From NCBI GenBank assembly GCA_030549905.1, contig JAUQQK010000005.1:1-64000 (forward strand): 64,000 nt of DNA. Direction: 5' to 3'. Made by a program: the position numbers and the translations under genes. Source of the stretch: Aquificota bacterium. Lineage in GTDB: Bacteria > Aquificota > Aquificia > Aquificales > Aquificaceae. A model generated the notes under the pieces. That model searched no databases. It was not told the DNA's origin and worked only from the letters and a program-made list of their open reading frames with translations. This document shows positions 8,242 through 16,577 of this stretch, piece by piece; positions within the stretch are counted from its first letter, which is position 1; each line of letters begins with the position of its first letter.

Positions 8242-8851
8242 CTCTGACCTCATAGCCAAGGGAGAGCAACCTATCCTGTAGCTCAAGGGCTTTTTTTACA
8301 AACCTCTCCTTATTACCCTCTGGCTGTAATACTACACAACTTCTTTTTAGAAAGTCCTCAAACCTTAGAAGGTCCTTTAGCTCAAGTTCTTCATCCACCA
8401 CAAACTTAAGCTCCTTAGCATACTTTCTTATCTCTGACCTTATATACCAGCTTGCCACAGCCTTCGGGGAGCAGGTAATGTGTATAAGGTTGGCTACCTC
8501 TTCAAGCCCTTCCTGCCACAGGGTACCATTGGTTTCTATCTGCACAGACTTGCCCATCTTTAAAAGCTCTTTCACTAAAAGGTGAAGGTTTTCTTCGGTA
8601 AAGGGCTCACCTCCCGTTATTACCACATGCCTGTGTGGGTAAGAGGAGATAATATTTAAAAGCTCCTCAAGGCTTTTCTTTTCTTCTTTGAAGCTAAGGG
8701 CTGAAGGCTGGTCGCACCAAGGACAGCGTAGATTACAGCCCTGAATTCTGATAAAGAGGCTGGGAGTGCCAGCTAAAAGCCCTTCACCCTGTATGGTGGG
8801 GTATATTTCATTTATACCTATTGTGGCTGTTCTAACTTCACTTCGTAGCAT
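8204..8851 (-). CDS. queE: 7-carboxy-7-deazaguanine synthase (radical SAM)
   Basis: QueE converts 6-carboxytetrahydropterin to 7-carboxy-7-deazaguanine on the way to queuosine, using S-adenosylmethionine and a 4Fe-4S cluster. The cluster motif CNLRCPWC is at residues 39-46 (CxxxCxxC). It is preceded by [10 protein letters not shown], typical of QueE, and followed by VVITGGEPF and IETNGT. At 215 residues it has normal length. The only ATG start (8851) lies inside the end of infB, with a 34-base overlap, so it is coupled to infB translation. The 3' end overlaps the amidase gene on the other strand. Confidence 0.9.
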   Translation of the reverse strand: MLRSEVRTATIGINEIYPTIQGEGLLAGTPSLFIRIQGCNLRCPWCDQPSALSFKEEKKSLEELLNIISSYPHRHVVITGGEPFTEENLHLLVKELLKMGKSVQIETNGTLWQEGLEEVANLIHITCSPKAVASWYIRSEIRKYAKELKFVVDEELELKDLLRFEDFLKRSCVVLQPEGNKERFVKKALELQDRLLSLGYEVRVIPQLHKFLGLK

Positions 8852-11184
8852 TCTATGATATCACCCACTTTAACATCGTTGTAGTCCTTTAGCTTTATGC
8901 CACATTCAAAGCCCTTTGCCACCTCCATCACATCCTCTTTAAACCTTTTTAGGCTTTCTATCTTTCCGTCATACACAACCACACCGTTTCTTATAAGCCT
9001 TGCCCTTGCGTTTCTCAGGATTTTACCTTCTAACACATAACAGCCAGCTACCGTTCCAATACCCTTGACCTTGAAGGTAGCCCTTACCTCAGCAGAACCA
9101 TGCACCACCTCTTTTTCAACGGGTTTGAGCATACCTTTTAGAGCCTTCTTCACATCCTCTATAGCCTCGTATATGATGCTGTATAGCTTTATATCCACCT
9201 TTTCCCTTTCCGCCGCTTCCTTTGCCTTAACATCTGGTCTTGTGTTAAAGCCTATGATTATGGCACCGCTTGCTTTTGCTAACATCACATCGTTTTCTGT
9301 AATTCCACCCACATCGCCGTGTATAATCCTGACAGATACCTCAGGCGTTGAAAGTTCAGTTAGGGATTTTTTAAGGGCTTCTAAGGAGCCAACCGTATCC
9401 GTTTTAACTATTAACCTCAGTTCCTTTAGCTCTCCTTCCTGTATTTTCTTAAAGACTTCCTCAAGTGATAGTCCCATAGATACCTTTTCCGCATATTCTT
9501 TCTTTATTTTTCTTTGCTCTGCTATCTGCCTTGCTTTTCTTTCATCTTCAACCACTTTTAGCTGGTCTCCTGCCATGGGAAGCTCTTCAAAGCCTAATAT
9601 TTCAACGGGTGTGGATGGTCCAGCCTCATTAACCCTTCTGCCCTTATCGTCAAACATAGCTCTTACACGCCCGTATGTGGTACCTGCAACGAATACATCA
9701 CCCAGTCTCAGCGTTCCGTTTTGTACCAAAACAGTAGCCACTGGACCCCTTTGCTTGTCCAACTTAGATTCTATGACGGTGCCCCTTGCGGGCTTGTCTG
9801 GGTCAGCTTTAAGCTCAAGCATTTCTGCTAAGAGTAGTATGTATTCAAGTAATTGGTCTATATTCTGACCGGTTTTTGCAGAAACATCCACGAATATGGT
9901 ATCACCACCCCACTCTTCTGGTATCAGCCCCAGTTCTGATAACTCACGCCTAACTCTTTGAGGGTCCGCACCCGGTTTGTCTATCTTATTTACGGCGACT
10001 ATGATGGGCACGTTGAAGGCTTTTGCGTGGTTTATAGCCTCTACCGTCTGTGGCATCACGCCATCATCGGCTGCCACCACAAGAACCGCGATATCTGTCA
10101 CCTGTGCTCCCCTTGCTCTCAGTGAAGTAAAGGCTTCATGCCCGGGTGTGTCCAAGAAGGTTATCTTTCTGCCATCTGGGAGCTCCACCACAGAAGCCCC
10201 TATGTGCTGGGTTATACCGCCCTTTTCCCTCAAAGCCACGTTGGTTTTTCTTATGGTATCTAAAAGCGTGGTTTTGCCATGGTCCACATGCCCCATCACA
10301 ACCACTACTGGTGGTCTTGGTGTAGTACCTTCCTCGGGGGTTTCCTGTTCTTCCTCTTCTACCTCCTCCTTCTTCAGCTCCGCAAGAAAGCCCAAGGCTT
10401 CTGCCACCTCAAGGGCTGTTTCTGGTGGTATGGTCTGGTTTATGGTGGCAAGTATGCCCTTTTTTAAAAGCTCCGCCATCACCTGATTGGGGGGCACACC
10501 GAGTAGCTCAGCCAGTTCTCTTACTGTAACTATTTCAGGTATTTGAACAATCTTTATTTCTTCTTCCTTTTCTTCCCTCTTTTCCTTTTTTACCTGTTGT
10601 TGAAGCTTCTTGAGAGCAAGCTCTTCTGCTTTGCTAACTTTATCCTTTCTTTCCTGCACCTTAGCCCTTTCTTCAACCCTGTGTTCGCGTGGTGGCGGCA
10701 TGGGCGGTGGTGCGGGCACCCGAGGCGGGAAAGGCTTTCTAACCTCCGTTCTTGTGGGCTTTTCTGGTTTTTCTGTGGTTGCTACCCTTTTTTGCAAGGT
10801 GGTTTCTCTTAATTCCGCCTTCCTTTCTTGCGGTTTATGTTCTTTTTGTCTTTTTTCTTCTCTATATTTGGGGGCTTGTCTTTTTTCTTGTGTTGCTTCC
10901 CTACTTTCAACCCTGGCTGGCTTCTGCACCTCTTCCTTTATTGCACCTTCTTCCGTCTTTTCTTCTTTTTTTTCTAAGACCGCAACCTGCTCCTTTTCCT
11001 CCTCTTTAAGCCCATTTTCGCCCTCCTTATTAACCGGAAAATGGTCGTATATTATCTGTAGCTCTTCTTCCTCAAGGTAAGCAAAATTGCTTTTCTTTAT
11101 GCCCCATTCCTTGAGAACGCTCTGAACCTCCTTTACTGATACACCCAATTCTTTTGCCACATCCTGAAGCCTGCGTTTTTCCAT
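8818..11184 (-). CDS. infB: Translation initiation factor IF-2
   Basis: IF-2 is the GTPase that places initiator fMet-tRNA on the ribosome. The 788-residue protein has an N-terminal IF2_N motif ([16 protein letters not shown]) and a long Glu/Lys-rich, Pro-rich linker (about 50-215). A second IF2_N unit ([16 protein letters not shown]) comes next, then the G domain with GHVDHGKTT (G1), DTPGHEAF (G3) and NKID (G4), and domains II-IV. It starts at 11184 without a Shine-Dalgarno sequence, with TATAAT 8 bases upstream from the palindrome TATAATTATA shared with the divergent glycosyltransferase gene. Confidence 0.97.
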   Translation of the reverse strand: MEKRRLQDVAKELGVSVKEVQSVLKEWGIKKSNFAYLEEEELQIIYDHFPVNKEGENGLKEEEKEQVAVLEKKEEKTEEGAIKEEVQKPARVESREATQEKRQAPKYREEKRQKEHKPQERKAELRETTLQKRVATTEKPEKPTRTEVRKPFPPRVPAPPPMPPPREHRVEERAKVQERKDKVSKAEELALKKLQQQVKKEKREEKEEEIKIVQIPEIVTVRELAELLGVPPNQVMAELLKKGILATINQTIPPETALEVAEALGFLAELKKEEVEEEEQETPEEGTTPRPPVVVVMGHVDHGKTTLLDTIRKTNVALREKGGITQHIGASVVELPDGRKITFLDTPGHEAFTSLRARGAQVTDIAVLVVAADDGVMPQTVEAINHAKAFNVPIIVAVNKIDKPGADPQRVRRELSELGLIPEEWGGDTIFVDVSAKTGQNIDQLLEYILLLAEMLELKADPDKPARGTVIESKLDKQRGPVATVLVQNGTLRLGDVFVAGTTYGRVRAMFDDKGRRVNEAGPSTPVEILGFEELPMAGDQLKVVEDERKARQIAEQRKIKKEYAEKVSMGLSLEEVFKKIQEGELKELRLIVKTDTVGSLEALKKSLTELSTPEVSVRIIHGDVGGITENDVMLAKASGAIIIGFNTRPDVKAKEAAEREKVDIKLYSIIYEAIEDVKKALKGMLKPVEKEVVHGSAEVRATFKVKGIGTVAGCYVLEGKILRNARARLIRNGVVVYDGKIESLKRFKEDVMEVAKGFECGIKLKDYNDVKVGDIIECYEVKLEQPQ

Positions 11185-11188
11185 AAAG

Positions 11189-11198
11189 TATAATTATA
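11189..11198. promoter_or_regulatory. Bidirectional palindromic -10 (TATAATTATA) between infB and a glycosyltransferase
   Basis: The 10-bp palindrome reads TATAAT on both strands. The spacer is 8 bases to the infB ATG on the minus strand and 13 bases to the glycosyltransferase ATG on the plus strand. The 23-base gap between the genes holds nothing else. Confidence 0.5.
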
Positions 11199-11207
11199 AG
11201 CCTGAAA

Positions 11208-11963
11208 ATGCTGTCTGTGGTTATACGCACTAAAAACGAGGAACAAAACATAGAAAGGGCAATAAGAAGCCTTATGGAGCTTGCTCAAGAAATAATTGTT
11301 GTGGATTCTGGTTCTGAAGACAGGACGGTAGATATAGCAAAAAGCCTCGGTGCCAAGGTGTATTTTAAAGAATGGGAGGGTTATGCCAATCAGCTAAATT
11401 ACGGCATAAGCCTATGTTCAGGAGACTGGGTTCTGGTAATTGATGCGGACGAAGAGGTTTCTGATAGGCTAAGGGAAAGTATAAAGAAGGAACTGCAAAA
11501 CCCTAAGTATGATGTCTATATGCTGTGTAGAAGAACTTATTATCTGGGTGCTTTCCTAAATCATGCCTGGTATCCGGAGTGGAGGGTCAGGCTCTTCAAG
11601 AAAGGTAAGGTAAGGTTTGAAGGGAAGCTTCATGAGAAGGCAATATTTGAGGGAAAAGCGGGCAAACTGCAAGGAGATTTGTATCACTATTCTTTTGAAA
11701 GCCTATATGACCAGTATATAAAGACGGTGGATTATGCTAAAAAGATGGCATATATAATGAAGGAAGAGGGAAGAAGCTTTAAGCTATACAATTTGCTTTT
11801 CAATCCCTTCTGGCATTTTGTAAAAGTTTATTTTCTTCAACTAGGTTTCATGGACGGTATAAGAGGGCTTTTTGTAGCTTCATCGTCTTTCATATATGCC
11901 TTTTTAAAATATAAATTTTTGTATGAACTTGAACTTTCGGAAAAAGAAGGAAGACTATGGTAA
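11208..11963 (+). CDS. Family 2 glycosyltransferase, WaaE/KdtX-like
   Basis: This 251-residue GT-A fold enzyme belongs to the group that adds sugars to LPS inner core. The N-terminal motifs are SVVIRTKNEEQNIERAI, IIVVDSGSEDRT (nucleotide-sugar binding) and VLVIDADEE (the DxD metal site). A later segment, WYPEWRVRLFKKGKVRF followed by LHE, is the pattern of WaaE/KdtX-like beta-glucosyltransferases. Hydrophobic helices near the C-terminus suggest membrane association. It overlaps the next glycosyltransferase by 7 bases. Acceptor and donor are not determined. Confidence 0.82.
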   Translation: MLSVVIRTKNEEQNIERAIRSLMELAQEIIVVDSGSEDRTVDIAKSLGAKVYFKEWEGYANQLNYGISLCSGDWVLVIDADEEVSDRLRESIKKELQNPKYDVYMLCRRTYYLGAFLNHAWYPEWRVRLFKKGKVRFEGKLHEKAIFEGKAGKLQGDLYHYSFESLYDQYIKTVDYAKKMAYIMKEEGRSFKLYNLLFNPFWHFVKVYFLQLGFMDGIRGLFVASSSFIYAFLKYKFLYELELSEKEGRLW

Positions 11964-12802
11964 GCGTTGTAATACCTGTCTATAACGGTGAAAAATTTGT
12001 ACTTAGAACGATTGAGTGTGTGCTATCGCAGAGCTTTAAAGTAGAGCAGATAATAGTCATTGACGATGCATCCACTGACAGGACGCAGGAACTTATTTTG
12101 AAGGAATTTCCCAAGGAAGTTATATATCACAGAAATGAGAAAAATATGGAAAGATGCTACTCAAGGAACCTTGGAGCAAGCCTTGCAAAGGGTGAGTATA
12201 TATTCTTCCTTGACCACGATGACCTCTGGGAAAAGGAGCATGTGGAGAAAGTTCTTGAAAACTGGGGAGATGCGCACATAGTTTATGCTTTTCCAAGAAA
12301 ATACATAGACGATGAAGGAAAACTTATGAGGGTTTCGAAAAAACGCCTGCCTGCTGATGTGGGTGTTCTTATATTTTCCGGAATGATAGGATTTCCTTCC
12401 GCTACCGCCTTCAAGAAAGAAAGTTTTGAAGAATATGAAGATGAATTCATGTTGAGGGAAGATTGGGAGGTGTTCATAAGAGCATATTTTAAAGGTCTCA
12501 AGATAAAAGTTATAGATACTAACACAGTTATGATAAGGGAACATTCTGGTCGCACCAGTAAGAGTAGAAGACTTTATGAAGGCACTTTGAAAGTCTATGA
12601 GATTTATAAGGATAGAGTGCCTAAGGAATATCTTTCTTATTTTCTTTTTCACGTGGGGGAGACTTGTATGCGGTTTGCGGACTTAAAGAGAGGATGGGCT
12701 TTTGTGTTAAAGGCTTTAGCTGAAAAACCATCTCTTTTCCTGTCTGGAAGAAGGCTTTTGAGCCTCTTAAAGAGGGGGTTGAGGTTTTACAGCCATGCTT
12801 AG
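11957..12802 (+). CDS. Family 2 glycosyltransferase
   Basis: This 281-residue GT2 protein begins VSVVIPVYNGEKFV. It carries IIVIDDASTDRT, SRNLGASLAKGEYIFFLDHDD (the DHDD metal site) and a catalytic-region MLREDWEVFIRAYFKG, all typical of cell-surface polysaccharide or LPS transferases. It overlaps its upstream partner by 7 bases and the downstream bioW by 8, so the three are translationally coupled. The substrate cannot be read from sequence. Confidence 0.82.
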   Translation: MVSVVIPVYNGEKFVLRTIECVLSQSFKVEQIIVIDDASTDRTQELILKEFPKEVIYHRNEKNMERCYSRNLGASLAKGEYIFFLDHDDLWEKEHVEKVLENWGDAHIVYAFPRKYIDDEGKLMRVSKKRLPADVGVLIFSGMIGFPSATAFKKESFEEYEDEFMLREDWEVFIRAYFKGLKIKVIDTNTVMIREHSGRTSKSRRLYEGTLKVYEIYKDRVPKEYLSYFLFHVGETCMRFADLKRGWAFVLKALAEKPSLFLSGRRLLSLLKRGLRFYSHA

Positions 12803-13526
12803 TATTCGTATGCGGGCGGAGCTTGAAGGCAGGCATGTTTCCGGTGCGGAGAGGCTAATACCTGCGGAGGAGCTTGATAAGGCTGTTAAAGAGCTTATAA
12901 GAAGGCCGAAGGCTTATGATAAGCTTGTAATCACCGTTGAGAAGGTAAAAGGAATTCATGTAATACCCAAAGCCCTAACCATATACAGTTATGACTTTAA
13001 GAGCGTAGAGGAAGCTCATAGCTTTGCGGTAGAACTTTTAAAAAAGGAAGGAGTTCCTGAAGAGCTTTCAAGAAAAGCTATAGAACTTCTAAAGAGGGGA
13101 GCAAACCCAGAGGGAGGAAACATGAGAGGGGCGGTGCTAATGGATATTCAGACAGGTGAAAGGCTTGAACCTGACCAAGAAAGAGGTATAAGGACGGTCA
13201 GGGTTGATTGGAAAGACAGAAAAGCCATAAGGAGGCTTCTTAGGGAAAGAGGTATAAAAAAACATTACATTGATAGGCTTATTGATGCTCTGGCTTTGGC
13301 TACTAAGAATGTTTATTGTGGTGTTATTGCGGAGTTATGCTGGAGTGATGACCCAGATTACATAACTGGTTATGTGGCTGGTCCAAACATAGGCTACAGA
13401 AGGATTAAACCCATGAAGGAAGAAGGCGCGCCCTTAGGGGGAAGGGTATATTTTGTTAAAAGTGAGGCGGTAGTGGAGCTTATTGAGTGTCTTGAAGGTA
13501 AAGCCTTTCTCATAGAGAACTTATAA
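12795..13526 (+). CDS. bioW: 6-carboxyhexanoate-CoA ligase (pimeloyl-CoA synthetase)
   Basis: BioW makes pimeloyl-CoA from pimelate, CoA and ATP, the entry to biotin synthesis. At 243 residues it has the usual length. Recognised features are YSVRMRA-like YSIRMRAE at the N-terminus (here LSIRMRAE), SGAERL, the central RGAVLMD and the C-terminal GYVAGPNIGYRRI...GGRVYFV. Its start overlaps the second glycosyltransferase by 8 bases, an unexpected partner for a cofactor gene. Biotin is needed by AccB and the biotin carboxylase at the right edge. Confidence 0.87.
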   Translation: MLSIRMRAELEGRHVSGAERLIPAEELDKAVKELIRRPKAYDKLVITVEKVKGIHVIPKALTIYSYDFKSVEEAHSFAVELLKKEGVPEELSRKAIELLKRGANPEGGNMRGAVLMDIQTGERLEPDQERGIRTVRVDWKDRKAIRRLLRERGIKKHYIDRLIDALALATKNVYCGVIAELCWSDDPDYITGYVAGPNIGYRRIKPMKEEGAPLGGRVYFVKSEAVVELIECLEGKAFLIENL

Positions 13527-13581
13527 AAGTATGCTAAAACTCTTATATAAGCACCACTTAATAAGCCATAAGAAATTTAAA

Positions 13582-13610
13582 TTGACAAGTGTCAGATATA
13601 TGTTTTAAAC
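13582..13610 (+). promoter_or_regulatory. Candidate promoter and CRP/FNR-like palindrome before the FadL-type porin
   Basis: A perfect TTGACA (13582-13587) is followed 17 bases later by a weak -10 (TTAAAC, 13605-13610). The -35 is part of a dyad, TGACA-AG-TGTCA (13583-13594). It resembles a CRP/FNR-family half-site pair and would let a regulator block or contact RNA polymerase. The rest of the 117-base gap shows no gene. Confidence 0.35.
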
Positions 13611-13643
13611 TGAGTTTAATACTTTTTAAAAGGGAGGTGTAGC

Positions 13644-14894
13644 ATGAGAAAGCTAATACTTTCAACAGCTCTTTTCGGTGCAGTGGGGCTTTCCTTTGCC
13701 ACCAACGGAGACAATCTTATAGGAATTTCACCAGCCTCAAGGGGTATGGGTGGCATAGGTGTAGGTATGCCCGTAGGACCCACCGACAGCATCTTTAGAA
13801 ACCCCGCATGGATGAGCCAGTACAAAGGCTTTAACCTGAGCTTTGGTGGAATACTCTTTATGCCCCATGTCAAAGCAAAGAGTAATGTAACTCCTTCAGG
13901 TCCCATGAACCCACCTGCATCCGCCACCAGCGAAGCAAAAACCTTTGTAATACCAGAAGTGGGAATAGTTCACCAGATCAATGACAAACTTACCTTCGGT
14001 ATAGGAGCTTTTGGTGTATCTGGTATGGGTGTGGACTACAGAAATAAAGATCCCAGGCTTGCCAACATGCACACCACTTTACAGTTTATGAGAGTAATAC
14101 CAGCACTTTCATATAAGATAAACGATGCCATTTCTGTTTCGGGTGCTATCCATCTGGCTTACGGCTCTCTGGATATGGGGGCAAACATGTGTACTCCTTC
14201 TTCTCCTCCTACTTGCTGGAACGCGGGAGGTGGGCAGTCCCAAACATACGGCATAGGAGCGCAGGTAGGTGTGGCTTATAACATGGGCGACTTTGTATAC
14301 GCAGGTCTTACCTATCAAAGCCCAATTTCTATGACCTATAAGAGAGTTTTTGACTCCAATGGTGATGGAACATATGAAGACCTCAAACTTACCCAGCCTC
14401 AAGAGCTTGCCTTTGGTTTGGGTGTAAAGCCCATGGATAACCTAAAGGTGGGTATGGATATAAGATGGATAAACTGGAAGAATGCAAAGGGTTATAAAGA
14501 GTTCCAGTGGAAGGACCAATGGGTAATTGCCATAGGTGGTGAGTACAAACCCATACCCAAGCTTGCCCTAAGGGCTGGTTATAACTATGGAAAGTCTCCT
14601 ATAAGGGGAGGGGCTAAAAACCTTATGAACGCAAATGGAATTCCTAATTTTGCAGCACCCTTCAGCGATTTCAACATTGCCTGGTTTAACCTTATAGGCT
14701 TTCCTGCTGTCACGGAACAGCACATAACTCTCGGTCTTGGCTACGAATTTACCAAAAACTTCAGCATAGACCTTGCTTACAAACACGCCTTCAACAAGAA
14801 GGTGAAGGCTACAGACAATGCAGGAATGGGCTTTATTGTAGAAGCCCAAAACGCCCAGAACGCTGTATCTGTGGGACTTAATTGGAAGTTCTAA
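13644..14894 (+). CDS. OmpP1/FadL-family outer membrane protein
   Basis: This 416-residue outer membrane beta-barrel of the FadL/TodX family imports hydrophobic compounds. A signal peptide (1-19, ending LSFA) precedes the family's N-terminal hatch region, ISPASRGMGGIGVGMPVG, and RNPAWMSQ. Alternating beta strands run to a C-terminal aromatic residue (VGLNWKF), the BAM signal. A Cys pair, CTPSSPPTC, sits in an extracellular-type loop. GGGAGGTG lies 6 bases before the ATG. It stands alone with its own promoter and a GC hairpin after the stop. In an autotroph the natural substrate is unclear. Confidence 0.88.
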   Translation: MRKLILSTALFGAVGLSFATNGDNLIGISPASRGMGGIGVGMPVGPTDSIFRNPAWMSQYKGFNLSFGGILFMPHVKAKSNVTPSGPMNPPASATSEAKTFVIPEVGIVHQINDKLTFGIGAFGVSGMGVDYRNKDPRLANMHTTLQFMRVIPALSYKINDAISVSGAIHLAYGSLDMGANMCTPSSPPTCWNAGGGQSQTYGIGAQVGVAYNMGDFVYAGLTYQSPISMTYKRVFDSNGDGTYEDLKLTQPQELAFGLGVKPMDNLKVGMDIRWINWKNAKGYKEFQWKDQWVIAIGGEYKPIPKLALRAGYNYGKSPIRGGAKNLMNANGIPNFAAPFSDFNIAWFNLIGFPAVTEQHITLGLGYEFTKNFSIDLAYKHAFNKKVKATDNAGMGFIVEAQNAQNAVSVGLNWKF

Positions 14895-14900
14895 GTTTTT

Positions 14901-14915
14901 GGGGGCTTTGCCCCC
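14901..14915 (+). terminator. GGGGGC-TTT-GCCCCC hairpin after the porin gene
   Basis: A perfect 6-bp GC stem with a 3-base loop lies 6 bases after the porin stop, followed by a short T run (TTTGAATT). The identical 15-mer is found after the por-type operon (minus strand, 27086-27100). Confidence 0.65.
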
Positions 14916-14994
14916 TTTGAATTCTGACGAGTCTCATACAAAAGTAAAACCTTCCTCTGATAGAATTCTTTCAAAACTCTCAAGGAGGTAGAAG

Positions 14995-15327
14995 ATGGAA
15001 TTCAGGCACGTATTTGTTTGCGTCAATCAAAGACCACCCGGTCATCCTATGGGCTCCTGTGCGGAAAGGGGCAGTAGGGAAATATTTATGAAACTTCAAG
15101 AAAAGCTTCAAACAGACCCAGAGCTTTTTATGAGCGTGGCTATAACGCCTACAGGCTGTCTTGGTCCCTGCGGTCTTGGTCCTACCATAGTGGTTTATCC
15201 TGATGCGGTATGGTATGGAAATGTAAAACTTTCAGATGTAGATGAAATAGTGGAAAGCCACTTAAAGAAAGGACAACCTGTGGAAAGGCTTGTAGTTTCT
15301 AAAGGTAAGCCTCCGGGTATGTTTTAA
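14995..15327 (+). CDS. fdx4: Thioredoxin-like [2Fe-2S] ferredoxin
   Basis: This 110-residue ferredoxin resembles Aquifex aeolicus Fd4, an electron carrier with a thioredoxin-like fold. The four cluster cysteines are C9, C22, C55 and C59 (FVCVNQR, GSCAERG, PTGCLGPCGLGP), matching the family's spacing. AAGGAGG lies 7 bases upstream of the ATG. It is monocistronic and convergent with the hfq operon. A weak -10-like TAGAAT lies about 35 bases upstream. The partner redox enzyme is not evident here. The symbol is by analogy with A. aeolicus. Confidence 0.88.
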   Translation: MEFRHVFVCVNQRPPGHPMGSCAERGSREIFMKLQEKLQTDPELFMSVAITPTGCLGPCGLGPTIVVYPDAVWYGNVKLSDVDEIVESHLKKGQPVERLVVSKGKPPGMF

Positions 15328-15351
15328 AAAAATGGGGGCTATACTGCCCCC
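15326..15351 (-). terminator. Intrinsic terminator of the topA-hfq operon
   Basis: On the minus strand GGGGGC-AGTATA-GCCCCC spans the hfq stop codon and is followed by A and seven T, a good rho-independent terminator. On the plus strand it can also stop ferredoxin transcription but lacks a T run there. Confidence 0.75.
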
Positions 15352-15581
15352 GGCACACCTTCTTCTTCAAACTCTATTTCCATCTTTTCCGCGGGTATTA
15401 TGGTGGTTATGGCGTGCTTATATACAAGGGTTTGCTGGCGACCGTCCTCCATCAGTATAGTGTAAAGGTCAAAGGAGCGGATTCTTCCCTGAAGCCTCAC
15501 GCCGTTGATTAGATAAATGGTTACCTTTACCCTTCTCTTCCTTGCGGTGTTCAAAAAAGCTTCCTGAAGCTTGTAAGCCAT
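15339..15581 (-). CDS. hfq: RNA chaperone Hfq
   Basis: Hfq is a hexameric Sm-like RNA chaperone. The 80-residue protein carries Sm1 (TIYLINGVRLQGRIRSFDLY, residues 21-40) and Sm2 with the YKHAIT version of the YKHAIS motif. The N-terminus (LQEAFLNTARK) is the usual first helix. It lies 2 bases after the ADP-ribosylglycohydrolase stop, and its stop is embedded in the terminator hairpin. The short acidic C-terminus ends EEEGVPGAV. Confidence 0.95.
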   Translation of the reverse strand: MAYKLQEAFLNTARKRRVKVTIYLINGVRLQGRIRSFDLYTILMEDGRQQTLVYKHAITTIIPAEKMEIEFEEEGVPGAV

Positions 15582-15583
15582 TT

Positions 15584-16573
15584 TCAGCTCCTCCTTTCCA
15601 AAAATTCCATAGTTGTGTTATATAGTCTTTCAGCAAGACTATTATAATACTCGTAGTTTTCCAATTTTTCAAGTAGTTCCTGCGGAAAGACCCAGTAGCC
15701 CCTGTAAGCACCCACAAAGGCACCTACTAAGTATCCTATGGCATCCGTGTCTCCACCGGCAGGTCCGCAGGCATTTACAGCCTTAAAAAAGGCTTCAAGG
15801 GGGTCTTCTATGTATCGTAGGAAGATAAAGAGGGAAAGGGGCAGTGCTTCAAAAACAAAGGTGGAGTTTCCTATGATTTTTATGGCTTCTTCAAGCTCTA
15901 AACCTTCCTGAAGGAGCTCGCTTATCCTCTCAAAGTATGTCCTGTTTTTTTCATACTTTATAAAACCTGCAAGGCTTTCAAGGAAAGCTTGCCTTTCTTG
16001 GAGTAGCTCAAGCTGGAAGCTATCTGAGGTAAGGTGCGCTATAGCAACGGAAACCAATGCGCTGGCATCATAGACTTCTTTGCTCCTGTGGGTTATAAGG
16101 CTTACAAGCCTGCCCGCCTCACTGGCAAGGTAAGGATTATAGTGGTGAAAAAGTCCAGTTATCACACACCTTAGAACACCCTCCACGGAGGAAGAATACA
16201 GGCCGGCGGGCTCAAGTTCAATGCCAGAGGACAGAAGGTTTATGGCTGTCAGCAGGGCTGGATCTGGATAGCGGTGAAGTTCCTCCTTCTGAGCCCATCT
16301 AGCAAGAAGTGAAAAGTAGTGGTATGGGTCTATGGACTTTCTCTGCACTATGCTCTCCGCAAGCAGGATGCTTATAGTGGTCTCGTCTGTAGTCCATTCA
16401 GGCTCAAGACCTACCGCAGGGCTCGAAGGGTGTGGCTCTGCAAAGCTCCTTACCTCGCCCCCATAAAAGGCTTTAGCCTCTTCCTCCGGCACGTCCTCTA
16501 AAGCCTTACCAAGGGCATCACCCAAGGCACTTCCAAGTATAACACCTTTAAACTTATCTAAAAGCTCTTCCAT
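15584..16573 (-). CDS. ADP-ribosylglycohydrolase (DraG family)
   Basis: DraG-family hydrolases remove ADP-ribose from proteins or small molecules, using two metal ions. The 329-residue protein begins FKGVILGSALGDALG, the family start. It shows metal motifs TDETT (usual TDDT) and GGDTDAIGYLVGAFVGAY (usual GGDTDT). The replacement of the second Asp in TDDT by Glu is conservative. It lies between topA and hfq with gaps of 4 and 2 bases. The start at 16573 has TATAAT 10 bases upstream inside the topA 3' end. The substrate is not known. Confidence 0.85.
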   Translation of the reverse strand: MEELLDKFKGVILGSALGDALGKALEDVPEEEAKAFYGGEVRSFAEPHPSSPAVGLEPEWTTDETTISILLAESIVQRKSIDPYHYFSLLARWAQKEELHRYPDPALLTAINLLSSGIELEPAGLYSSSVEGVLRCVITGLFHHYNPYLASEAGRLVSLITHRSKEVYDASALVSVAIAHLTSDSFQLELLQERQAFLESLAGFIKYEKNRTYFERISELLQEGLELEEAIKIIGNSTFVFEALPLSLFIFLRYIEDPLEAFFKAVNACGPAGGDTDAIGYLVGAFVGAYRGYWVFPQELLEKLENYEYYNSLAERLYNTTMEFLERRS

Positions 16574-16577
16574 AAGA

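Noticed and set aside
9065-9868. A 267-codon plus-strand open frame inside infB
   Set aside because: It is antisense to a clear infB reading frame, is Ser/Thr/Leu-rich as expected from a Glu/Lys-rich complement, and has no ribosome-binding site or known motif.
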